This document shows, in pieces, positions 1-6,574 of a DNA stretch of 21,669 nucleotides. The translations under genes and the position numbers were made by a program. Each line of letters opens with the position of its first letter. Within the stretch, counting starts at the first letter, position 1. The notes below the pieces were generated by a model, which had not been told where the DNA came from, ran no database searches, and worked only from the letters and a program-made list of their open reading frames with translations. Origin of the DNA: an uncultured Acetatifactor sp. (GTDB lineage: Bacteria; Bacillota; Clostridia; Lachnospirales; Lachnospiraceae); NCBI GenBank assembly GCA_948896875.1, contig CAQUWW010000044.1, forward strand, positions 1 to 21,669. The letters run 5' to 3'.

Positions 1-180
1 TGCTAAGGGCACCCCTTGGTGCTTTCGGAAAGAGCCACCGGCCTCCTCTGCCTGTCTCTCAGCATGTTTTACAGGAAAGGCGCGGGTATGGACGAAATGA
101 TAGAAGAACGAATCCCATTACATATGTCGTGTTTAATTCATAACCCGCCTAATTACTGTAAAGTTCCAATTACTGCAATA

Positions 181-238
181 TTCAGTAGGGAATGCCCATG
201 ATCTGAAGTAGTCGGTAAATATAGACTTCTCTACTGAA
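181..238. repeat. Two-part inverted repeat (hairpin)
   Basis: The outer arms TTCAGTAG (181-188) and CTACTGAA (231-238) are perfectly complementary. Inside them GAAGT (205-209) pairs with ACTTC (225-229). This could fold as an interrupted stem-loop in RNA from either strand. There is no T-run, so a terminator role is unlikely. The function is unknown. Confidence 0.45.
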
Positions 239-356
239 AGCAATAAATGTACCATGGATAAAATATCCACTTAATAACCAGAATCAGAGCATCTTCCGAC
301 TATACGGGATTATAAACCAGTCCGCGGTATTCCCTTCTAAAACTTGCGGAAAAACA

Positions 357-541
357 GGCGGGGAAGGGGCGGGAGGCTCTTTATGGCCGCACTAAGGGAT
401 GCCCTTAGCAGAGATGAAATCCACTGCTTACTGAGACTTTGGCGGGCAGGCTCTTCCTGCCCGTCAATTAGTCTCTGTTGCAGTGGAGTTCATCGGCGCG
501 TTATCCCTGCAGAATAAAGAACCTCCCGCCCCTTCCCCGCC
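357..541. repeat. 185-bp long imperfect palindrome
   Basis: The outer arms are 28 bp each (357-384 and 514-541) and match with one mismatch; they are very G/C-rich. Further in, 413-427 and 480-494 are 15-base arms with one mismatch, GAGACT (433-438) pairs with AGTCTC (470-475), and GGGCAGG (444-450) pairs with CCTGCCC (456-462) around a five-base loop. AGGGAT near 395-400 can also pair with ATCCCT at 503-508. The left half has its own small palindrome, CTAAGGG-ATG-CCCTTAG, near 393-409. Together this would make one long rod-like hairpin in RNA or a cruciform in DNA. There is no open frame, no T-run and no clear target-site duplication. It could be a miniature inverted-repeat element, a structured RNA or a nucleoid/termination signal; the sequence does not decide between these. 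Confidence 0.7.
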
Positions 542-572
542 GTTCCTCTGCTGTAGAGAATAACCCTCTGTC

Positions 573-736
573 AGTCCTTGCAATAACCTGGACTTTAGCA
601 GTAACTCCCTGTCGGTCCTTGCAGAATCCCTGGTCTTAGCGGAACCCCCCGGTTGGCCATTGCAGTAACTTTGACTTAGGCCTCAGGACCATAAAGGTCC
701 TTGCAGGAATCCCAGGCCGCTAGTGAACTAAACGCG
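573..736. repeat. Degenerate 41-bp tandem repeats, four copies
   Basis: The core RGTCCTTGCA (third copy GGCCATTGCA) recurs at 573, 614, 655 and 696, exactly 41 bp apart. Similarity continues about 25-30 bp into each unit (AA, CC, GG and TTAGC-like blocks) and decays in the fourth copy. The tail of a possible earlier copy is visible at 561-572, resembling 602-613. Because 41 is not a multiple of three, the units do not encode a repeating peptide. Units are contiguous, so this is not a CRISPR repeat-spacer pattern. The repeats lie directly downstream of the long palindrome and upstream, in plus orientation, of the convergent vWA gene. Confidence 0.65.
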
Positions 737-811
737 AATTTACCCCTCTCTCCGGAAAGCAAACTCCGCAATATCCGGACACCGTTTCAGAGGCCTGTTC
801 TGACATGGAAA

Positions 812-2857
812 TCAGCTCTGCCGGCACCTGATCTTCCTGCGGCGAAGGAAGCAAAGCAGCGGTACGCCCATAGCGACCAGTACAAGCAGGATATCCCCGG
901 GCTCCGAATATGCGGTGTACCCTCCGCCCACAGCCAGATTGGACACGCCCAGAGGTAAGGGAGAGGCCTGATTCACATCCTTACTGTTTCCTTCCGGATT
1001 CCGGACCTCTTCAATGACAGCCACGAAGGAGGTATAAGGGGTGGTCATATTGTACTCCAGCCCAATTTGCGTGATTTCTTCCTTGACGGAATCATCATTC
1101 CGCAAGCTTCCGAAGCCGGCCAGCTGATCCAGCTTCGTCCGGGCCCAGAGATAGCGGATAGCCTCATTATCTTCGTCTACGGCCACACCATCCACGGGAA
1201 TTTCCTGCGTATAATCCTCCGTTCCGCTTTTCCCGGCTATGGTGATGGTACCGGAAGGCTCTCCCTTCCATTTCCCGAAGAGAACAATAGGCTTCTGCGC
1301 ATAGAGAATAGAGGGAGTGGAAGTCGCCACATCATACACATCGAACCCCTTATAATCAATGGTTATTCCGGTCAAAAGAGGTGCCTCGATATAAGTACGG
1401 AAGCTGGAAGCGGAAGTTTCGGCATCTTCAGAGTTGGTCACCACAAAGGCTTCTCCCATACCACATTGTGCAATCCCCTTGATCAGATAGTCATTGACAG
1501 AGCTTCCGATCCCGAAGGAGAAAAAGCTGCTGGTATCCATGTGGCTGTTGATCAGGTCAAAAATCTCGTCCTCATTTGACACATAACCATCCGTGATGAT
1601 GACGACGCTGCGGGCGAAATCTTCCTCTTCGGGGATAGCTATCGCCTCTTCCAGCGCAGGCATCATGGAGGTTCCGCCCCCGCCGGTTTCTTTATCGATC
1701 ATTCTTGTGGCATATCTGATATTTTTTGCTGTGGCCGGAAGGGATTCCGGCGAAAGCCTGTAAGTTTCATTGGCAAACAGAATCAGGTTGAACTTATCCG
1801 TTTCCTTTAAATTAGAAACAAGATCTCGGATCAGCGTCTTTGCGGTATCCAGAGGATAGCCAATCATGGAACCGGATACGTCCAGCACGAAAATATACTC
1901 ACGGGGAGGCACATCTTCCGGGGCAAAGCGTTCCGGAGGCTGTACGGTCAGCATGAAATAATTCTCTTCTCCGGAGGAGGCCAGCATGAGGCCGCTCTGC
2001 ACCTCTTCTCCGGTCAGCTTATAGTCCAGAATGAAATCCCTGTTTCCGGCGTAATCTTCCGGGTTTGCCAGGGTAATCTTTGCTCTGGATTCCTCCTCCT
2101 GTTCCACTTTGATCTCATGAGATTTGCTTTCTATCCCGGCGATGGGAACACCTGTGGACAGGTTGACATTGATCAGATATTCTCCGGGAGGTGTCTCACC
2201 GTTGGGAAGGTAGGGACTGGACACCCAATCGTCACTCTGCGTATCAGCTTCTTCTCCTGACTCCGGAGGCGCTGCGTACCGGGGACCCACAACAGTGGGA
2301 AAAACGAATTCATAGGTGCCGTCGGTGGGAGAAATCAGCTCCGTATAATGCAGCTCGATGCGGGCCGTATCTCCCGGCATAATATTTGCTACATCCATTG
2401 TAAATACATTTGGCCTTTTCTGTTCCACTAAAGAGGCGCTTTTTCCTTCGCTTTTTGCCTCTTCATATTCTTCTTTTGCTTCTTCCTTTTCCTTAATCTT
2501 AGCTGTGACCACATTGTTGCCGATTTCCATCTTCATGCCGTGCATGGTCACGCCGGTAGAAGTGGGAAATACATATTTGGCATTGATGGGTGTATCGCTT
2601 TCGTTGGCATAAGTCTGTACTACATAAGTCTCGGCGATGACACCGTTGATATTCGTCGTCACTTCCGTGGATTTCAGCGGGAAGAGATCTACGGGACAGT
2701 CCTCGTTCTGAAGGATGAAATAAGGCGCCAGAAGCTCCTCCTCTTCCTCGGGGCTTTCCTCCTCCGACCTTTCTCCGGCCGCATAAGAGGGCAGTGAATA
2801 AGCGGCAAAAGTTAGAAATGCAAGCAACAGATACAGCAGTCTTTTTGTTCGTTTCAT
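812..2857 (-). CDS. Secreted, membrane-anchored VIT/vWA domain protein
   Basis: This 681-residue protein resembles the inter-alpha-trypsin inhibitor heavy-chain family. Residues 1-27 form a signal peptide (basic start, hydrophobic core, cleavage probably after SYAA). An acidic linker follows, then a VIT-type domain at about 55-190, and a von Willebrand A domain from about 320. The metal-binding MIDAS motif is visible as DVSGS (326-330), with the later Thr in TGGGGTS (391-397) and Asp in ITDG (421-424). A hydrophobic segment at about 654-671 followed by LRRRK forms a C-terminal membrane anchor. No LPXTG-like sortase motif precedes it. The start is supported by GGAGGT 7 bases upstream (2865-2870 on the plus strand). 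Likely role: extracellular adhesion or metal-dependent protein interaction at the cell surface; the ligand is unknown. It stands alone, with no pilus or sortase genes nearby. Confidence 0.88.
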   Translation of the reverse strand: MKRTKRLLYLLLAFLTFAAYSLPSYAAGERSEEESPEEEEELLAPYFILQNEDCPVDLFPLKSTEVTTNINGVIAETYVVQTYANESDTPINAKYVFPTSTGVTMHGMKMEIGNNVVTAKIKEKEEAKEEYEEAKSEGKSASLVEQKRPNVFTMDVANIMPGDTARIELHYTELISPTDGTYEFVFPTVVGPRYAAPPESGEEADTQSDDWVSSPYLPNGETPPGEYLINVNLSTGVPIAGIESKSHEIKVEQEEESRAKITLANPEDYAGNRDFILDYKLTGEEVQSGLMLASSGEENYFMLTVQPPERFAPEDVPPREYIFVLDVSGSMIGYPLDTAKTLIRDLVSNLKETDKFNLILFANETYRLSPESLPATAKNIRYATRMIDKETGGGGTSMMPALEEAIAIPEEEDFARSVVIITDGYVSNEDEIFDLINSHMDTSSFFSFGIGSSVNDYLIKGIAQCGMGEAFVVTNSEDAETSASSFRTYIEAPLLTGITIDYKGFDVYDVATSTPSILYAQKPIVLFGKWKGEPSGTITIAGKSGTEDYTQEIPVDGVAVDEDNEAIRYLWARTKLDQLAGFGSLRNDDSVKEEITQIGLEYNMTTPYTSFVAVIEEVRNPEGNSKDVNQASPLPLGVSNLAVGGGYTAYSEPGDILLVLVAMGVPLLCFLRRRKIRCRQS

Positions 2858-2911
2858 CGTAAGTACCTCCGTTTCCTTCCGTTATATTACAGCGGCATTG
2901 CATAGAAGGTA

Positions 2912-2947
2912 CGTCAAAATTTCAACATTTTTGCATCATTTTTGACG
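2912..2947. promoter_or_regulatory. Inverted repeat upstream of the vWA gene
   Basis: CGTCAAAA (2912-2919) and TTTTGACG (2940-2947) are perfect 8-base arms separated by 20 bases. They lie 55-90 bases upstream of the vWA start codon, in the only stretch where its promoter can be. No strong -35/-10 pair is evident to me there. The arms could be an operator for an unknown regulator or an RNA hairpin at the 5' end of the message. Confidence 0.35.
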
Positions 2948-3010
2948 GTATGCTGATTCCCTTACGATTTAGATAACCTTCGGTAATAGTCAATAGGAAA
3001 TATTAGTATA

Positions 3011-4234
3011 TTACCTCTCTACAACTAAAGTTGATGCGCATATTTTCATATGATTATTTACCGTTAGAACGCCCCATGTTTTTTTATTGGCAGGTGAAGC
3101 AGGTGGTATAAAAACCGCTTCTGCAATGATATCACTTTGAATTTTCCCTAAATTAGTGATGCTATAACCGTTTTGAGAACCATATCCAAACATATTTTTT
3201 CCTACAAATGTCCCTGCTTTGCTTTTAAACCCACCTAATGTAGAGATTGCAACCGCGTCAATCAGCTCTGGCAGCATATGTATATAACAGGCAAGCACAA
3301 GCATTTCTTTCTGTGGGTGTTGACGTATGTTTATAACCTGCGATGCTACGCGCTTTGCAAGGGCAATTAATTTTTCCTTGTTCTTTTTCATGGAAACACT
3401 AAAAGCAGTAGCGTAATTCCCCATTGCCCCTTGTTTGTAACATTTTACCTGATTACGAATATCGGCGGCAATAACCACCTTATTTGTATTCTCTTCCAAC
3501 ATCATTTTTGCAATCAGCCAGTCATTTACAGTAAAGCCATGCTGTTTGCACAAAGTCTGTATTTTTTCCAACTCCCGATTGTCAATGGTGAAAATTTCCC
3601 GGTTTACTTTGTGTTTTTGAAGATAGGCTCTTTCAAATACGCTATATTCCTCTTCATATTTAACTTGTTGTCCTTCCTTTTTCCACCTCCTGTTTGCATC
3701 ACCTATAATCAATTTACTGATAAAAGGTAAATTGCTGTTTGGGGGAAGGTCGTCTAAGCCTTGGATTAAACACTCCCGGGCAAATTGCGGCATTGCTCCA
3801 TTAGCATAATGCTCTGCAAACTCCTCTGCCAGTTGTAAAAGCCCTCTGCCGTCACACAAAAGATGATGAGCAATAAAAAGGATTCGAAACTCATTTTCTT
3901 TTGGATAAACCAATATTTTTAACAGACACTCTTTCTTGACATTCCATCCCTGGACGGATATTTCTTCATAATCCTGTTGCCACAAAGCAACTTCTTCTTT
4001 TACCATTACAGGAATCTTTAGATAATCCTGTATATGATAATAAAATCTGCCCGTGTCCATCTCCTCTGCAATTAAACTTTGCAGAAATGGGTGAGCTTTC
4101 TGCAAGATACCTATGCTTTGTATGAGCTGTTCTTCGTCATAATTGCTTTTTACTTTTGCCATAATCCCAAAATGCATATTGGGGCACATAAAGTGAGCAC
4201 GTTCTGTATATACATAATTTCTATCTGTTTTCAT
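3011..4234 (-). CDS. Stand-alone condensation-type (HHxxxDG) acyltransferase
   Basis: This 407-residue protein belongs to the chloramphenicol acetyltransferase-like/condensation superfamily, which transfers acyl groups from CoA or carrier-protein thioesters to an alcohol or amine. The catalytic signature HHLLCDG lies at residues 123-129, about one third of the way in, as is usual for the fold; the second His is the expected general base. An ITNLGKI stretch near the C-terminus resembles the NLG region of alcohol acyltransferase relatives. I place the start at the internal Met (4234), not at the longer frame's 4276, because TTGGAG lies just before it and the start then overlaps the preceding gene by 14 nt, indicating translational coupling. 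No adenylation or carrier domain is present, so this is not a peptide synthetase module. The substrate is unknown. Base composition is more AT-rich than the flanks, suggesting transfer with the other two cassette genes. Confidence 0.8.
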   Translation of the reverse strand: MKTDRNYVYTERAHFMCPNMHFGIMAKVKSNYDEEQLIQSIGILQKAHPFLQSLIAEEMDTGRFYYHIQDYLKIPVMVKEEVALWQQDYEEISVQGWNVKKECLLKILVYPKENEFRILFIAHHLLCDGRGLLQLAEEFAEHYANGAMPQFARECLIQGLDDLPPNSNLPFISKLIIGDANRRWKKEGQQVKYEEEYSVFERAYLQKHKVNREIFTIDNRELEKIQTLCKQHGFTVNDWLIAKMMLEENTNKVVIAADIRNQVKCYKQGAMGNYATAFSVSMKKNKEKLIALAKRVASQVINIRQHPQKEMLVLACYIHMLPELIDAVAISTLGGFKSKAGTFVGKNMFGYGSQNGYSITNLGKIQSDIIAEAVFIPPASPANKKTWGVLTVNNHMKICASTLVVER

Positions 4235-4505
4235 ATTTTTTCTCCAATTCCTTATTTTCCCGCATGGCAATTTCATTCAGTACCTTGTCCTGATGTGCTT
4301 CAATGGCTACTAAGATTAATAAAGTAGCAAATAGGATTCCTGACAATACCCCCAAAATGACGGATAGCCAGTGCCACTTTGCCACCCAAAATACAATAGC
4401 AAATAGAAATAATGTGCCAATAAGTTTCATCATAATAAGCCCAGGTTCAAGCATATTCAGTTTATATTTATAGCGGTTGTCGCAACACATATTCTTATGT
4501 TTCAT
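4221..4505 (-). CDS. Small two-TM membrane protein of unknown function
   Basis: I do not recognise a family for this 94-residue protein. It has a Cys-containing, basic N-terminus, two hydrophobic segments at about 24-42 and 47-68 joined by a short KWHW turn, and a charged, probably helical C-terminal tail rich in Glu and Lys. The start at 4505 is chosen over a longer frame from 4616 because GGGGGAG (4514-4520 on the plus strand) is well spaced and the longer part only overlaps the TetR gene in another frame. The start codon overlaps the end of the TetR gene by 11 nt, and its own end overlaps the acyltransferase start by 14 nt, so all three are probably made from one message. It may anchor the acyltransferase at the membrane or help export its product; this is inference from position only. 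Confidence 0.7.
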   Translation of the reverse strand: MKHKNMCCDNRYKYKLNMLEPGLIMMKLIGTLFLFAIVFWVAKWHWLSVILGVLSGILFATLLILVAIEAHQDKVLNEIAMRENKELEKKYENR

Positions 4506-5046
4506 TTGCCGAACTCCCCCTATTTTCGTTATGATATAACTTGAACCCTGCACATGCCTCTGTAAGTAACCGCCGTATTTCTTCGGGCGCAATATTCGTT
4601 GTGTTGGTCGAGACAATCGTTGCTATACCATGCGTAAATATCCATGTTTTCACAAACACCTCCGGTTCAATCGGAACAGGAACGTGCCTGGCCAGATCGT
4701 AAAGGCTTTCAAGTCTTGTTCCGCTATCTGACATACATAGAAGACGAAAAAGATTTTTTTCATTTTGAGCCAGTTCCACATACTTTAGCCCCATGCTTAA
4801 GAAATACGGAGTTTCTGTATCAGAGGGCTTTTGCAGCATGGCTTCTTCAAAGAAGTTTTGCGTTTTTTTATATACTTCTTCCTTTAGCTCTTCCATATTG
4901 CGAAAAGCATGGAACACCGGCTGAGTAGAGCATTTTAATTCACTGGCAAGCAAACGTGCGGTTACTTTTTCAAAACCATATTCTTTTGTCAATTCAAATG
5001 CTTTTTCAATAATAGCTTCTCGTGGTATCTTAACTTTTGGCGGCAT
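4495..5046 (-). CDS. TetR-family transcriptional regulator
   Basis: The 183-residue length is typical of TetR regulators. The N-terminal helix-turn-helix region is at about 10-55 (REAIIEKAFEL, then YGFEKVTARLLASEL, then STQPVFHAFRN), matching the TetR DNA-binding pattern. The remaining helical part would be the ligand-binding and dimer domain. The start is supported by AAGGAG six bases upstream. It is the first gene of a three-gene overlapping operon with a small membrane protein and an acyltransferase. A 17-bp perfect palindrome lies 14-30 bases upstream of the start, next to a consensus promoter, so it probably represses its own operon and is released by a small molecule, possibly the acyltransferase's substrate or product. 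The ligand cannot be read from the sequence. Confidence 0.9.
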   Translation of the reverse strand: MPPKVKIPREAIIEKAFELTKEYGFEKVTARLLASELKCSTQPVFHAFRNMEELKEEVYKKTQNFFEEAMLQKPSDTETPYFLSMGLKYVELAQNEKNLFRLLCMSDSGTRLESLYDLARHVPVPIEPEVFVKTWIFTHGIATIVSTNTTNIAPEEIRRLLTEACAGFKLYHNENRGSSANET

Positions 5047-5059
5047 AATGTTCTCCTTA

Positions 5060-5076
5060 ATATAACTAAGTTATAT
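5060..5076. promoter_or_regulatory. Probable TetR operator (17-bp palindrome)
   Basis: ATATAACTAAGTTATAT is two perfect 8-base half-sites around one central base. It begins about 10 bases downstream of the -10 hexamer and ends just before the ribosome binding site of the TetR gene, so a bound dimer would cover the transcription start. Position and symmetry fit autorepression. It is the only copy I see in the window. Confidence 0.75.
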
Positions 5077-5085
5077 ATCAATGTT

Positions 5086-5114
5086 ATTATACGCCTGTCA
5101 AAGACTTCTGTCAA
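5086..5114 (-). promoter_or_regulatory. Consensus sigma-A promoter of the TetR cassette
   Basis: On the minus strand TTGACA (5109-5114) and TATAAT (5086-5091) are separated by exactly 17 bases, a perfect match to the sigma-70/sigma-A consensus. Transcription would start near 5079, immediately before the palindrome at 5060-5076. So strong a promoter implies that the cassette is kept off by repression rather than by weak initiation. Confidence 0.85.
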
Positions 5115-5276
5115 TCTCTCCGGCTAAGCTGTCCCCTGATTTTTTACTTTCCTCATTCCTTTTGCCACTCCCGGTTCTCTGCTTTGTGCTGCTCATACCG
5201 CGCAGGTTTCTTTGGGTGGGCTTTTTGCCATCTTGCGCTTTCTCTCTGTAAAAAGTGAATCTGATAGAATGGATAA

Positions 5277-5305
5277 TTGTCTTTCAAGGGTCAGTGTGAT
5301 AGAAT
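5277..5305 (+). promoter_or_regulatory. Promoter of the M20 peptidase gene
   Basis: TTGTCT (5277-5282) and TAGAAT (5300-5305) are 17 bases apart, and TGA directly before the -10 gives an extended -10 form. The same TGATAGAAT also occurs at 5262-5270, without a good -35, and could be a second, weaker start. The leader would be about 60 nt. Confidence 0.55.
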
Positions 5306-5371
5306 GAAGAATGTACGGGTAAGTTACAGGACTTTCACAATCAATGTGACGACAGGAATCAGGAGGAGAGC

Positions 5372-6487
5372 ATGGAAGAATTCTATAATGATATAAAAAA
5401 CGTTTTTGCGAAGCTGGTGGAGATTGATTCCCCTTCCTTAAAGGAAAAGAAGATGGCGGCACACATCAGAGAGCTGTTTGGCGGGATTGGGGTAGAGCTG
5501 ACCGAAGACGACAGTGCCGTTGCCTCAGGGTCCGATACCGGGAATCTCTATGGATATGTGAAGGGCGGAGGCTCGCCCGTATTGTTGTCGGCTCATATGG
5601 ATACCGTCATGCCGGCCTGCGGGAAAAAAGCTGTCTTCGGGAAAGGGGGAGTGGTACACAGTGACGGGACCACGGTTCTGGGAGCGGATGATCTGGCCGG
5701 TGTCACGGCTATTTACGAGGCGGTAAAATATGTGAAGGAAAATTGTAAGAATCATCGGGATATAGAGCTTTTGTTTACGACTGGAGAAGAACTCTATGGC
5801 AGAGGAGCAAAGGCGTTTGACTGTGGGAGCCTGAAAGCGGATACGGCGTATATTCTGGACTTAAGCGGGCGGATTGGGGATGCGGCTTATGCGGCACCCA
5901 CCATTCTGTCCTTTTGCGCCAGGATAAAGGGAAAGGCTGCCCATGCAGGCTTCTGTCCGGAGGAGGGCGTAAATGCCATTACTGCGGCTTCACGGGCCAT
6001 TGCGGCAGTTCCACAAGGCAGAATCGACCAGGAGACCACAGCCAATATCGGCAGGATTTCCGGAGGAGAAGGGATCAACATCGTAGCCCCGGAGTGCGTG
6101 ATAAAAGGGGAAATCCGCAGCCTGAGACATGAAAAGGCAGAGGCCCTTTCGGAGGAATATAAAAAGGTATTTGAAAAAGCGGTGTCAGAGTCCGGCGCGG
6201 AACTGAGCTGGGAAGTATCCGAAGACATTCTGGCATACGAGACAGATCTGGAAGGGCGTGCGGTGACGGCGTACCGGGAAGCGGCCCAAAAGGCCGGTGT
6301 GGAGGCAAGGATGGTAAAGACTTTTGGAGGCAGCGATCATAATGTGTTTGCCCGGTATGGGATAGAAGGCATTGTCATGGCCACGTCCATGAACCAGGTC
6401 CATACCTGCAAGGAATATACCAATATCCATGAAATAGGAAAGGTTACGGAAATCATAATTCATCTGTTGAGTACATGTACTGAATAA
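5372..6487 (+). CDS. M20-family peptidase, PepT/YqjE-like
   Basis: This 371-residue cytoplasmic metallopeptidase probably trims small peptides. Metal-binding and catalytic motifs of the M20 family are in order: H75 and D77 in SAHMDTV, D106 in GADD, E139 and E140 in TTGEE, D163, and a C-terminal His (H344) in QVHTCKEY. The lid/dimerisation domain (about 180-290) includes AHAG at 190-193. The length matches Bacillus YqjE-type PepT homologues. No signal peptide is present. AGGAGG lies a few bases before the ATG. It is followed about 90 bases later by a peptide-type ABC importer with its own promoter, so imported peptides are plausible substrates. The exact specificity (tripeptidase or other) is not readable. 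Confidence 0.87.
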   Translation: MEEFYNDIKNVFAKLVEIDSPSLKEKKMAAHIRELFGGIGVELTEDDSAVASGSDTGNLYGYVKGGGSPVLLSAHMDTVMPACGKKAVFGKGGVVHSDGTTVLGADDLAGVTAIYEAVKYVKENCKNHRDIELLFTTGEELYGRGAKAFDCGSLKADTAYILDLSGRIGDAAYAAPTILSFCARIKGKAAHAGFCPEEGVNAITAASRAIAAVPQGRIDQETTANIGRISGGEGINIVAPECVIKGEIRSLRHEKAEALSEEYKKVFEKAVSESGAELSWEVSEDILAYETDLEGRAVTAYREAAQKAGVEARMVKTFGGSDHNVFARYGIEGIVMATSMNQVHTCKEYTNIHEIGKVTEIIIHLLSTCTE

Positions 6488-6492
6488 AATAC

Positions 6493-6520
6493 TTGCATTT
6501 ACCGTATTCTGTGGTAAAAT
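6493..6520 (+). promoter_or_regulatory. Promoter of the peptide ABC importer operon
   Basis: TTGCAT (6493-6498) and TAAAAT (6515-6520) are spaced by 16 bases, shortly after the peptidase stop codon. The binding-protein gene starts about 55 bases downstream. It would drive the four-gene transporter operon. Confidence 0.6.
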
Positions 6521-6574
6521 GAGGGAAACAATTGAATAGTGAGAGGTTTATTAATCGAAGAGGAGAAGAGCAAA

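Larger units (their letters stand above)
1..811. other. Gene-free, structured intergenic region
   Basis: I see no convincing gene here. The short open frames lack a ribosome binding site, have no recognisable family features and run through repeats. What it holds: a small hairpin at 9-22 (GCACC/GGTGC); a two-part inverted repeat at 181-238 (TTCAGTAG/CTACTGAA outside, GAAGT/ACTTC inside); a 185-bp imperfect palindrome at 357-541; and degenerate 41-bp tandem repeats at 573-736. The first ten bases of the window are the exact reverse complement of 401-410, so a related element may begin just outside the window. The region is downstream of the minus-strand vWA gene, but no clear intrinsic terminator for that gene is visible. 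Confidence 0.7.
5047..5371. other. Divergent intergenic region
   Basis: The stretch separates the minus-strand TetR cassette from the plus-strand peptidase. The left part (5060-5114) holds the cassette operator and promoter. The middle (about 5115-5250) is pyrimidine-rich with no feature that I can support. The right part holds two copies of TGATAGAAT 35 bp apart (5262-5270 and 5297-5305) and the peptidase ribosome binding site. Confidence 0.6.

Noticed and set aside
16..201. 61-codon open frame at the left end
   Set aside because: No ribosome binding site, no recognisable family features, and it runs into an inverted repeat region.
573..736. Possible CRISPR array
   Set aside because: Units are contiguous and degenerate, without conserved repeats separated by unique spacers, and no cas gene is present.
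1067..1579. 170-codon plus-strand open frame inside the vWA gene
   Set aside because: Antisense shadow of a well supported gene with signal peptide, VIT and MIDAS motifs.
2982..3015. Terminator of the acyltransferase cassette (GGTAATA/TATTACC)
   Set aside because: Only a 7-bp AT-rich stem with a long loop, overlapping the stop codon, and no T-run on the minus strand.
3011..4234. Non-ribosomal peptide synthetase fragment
   Set aside because: A complete stand-alone condensation-type protein with no adenylation or carrier domains nearby.
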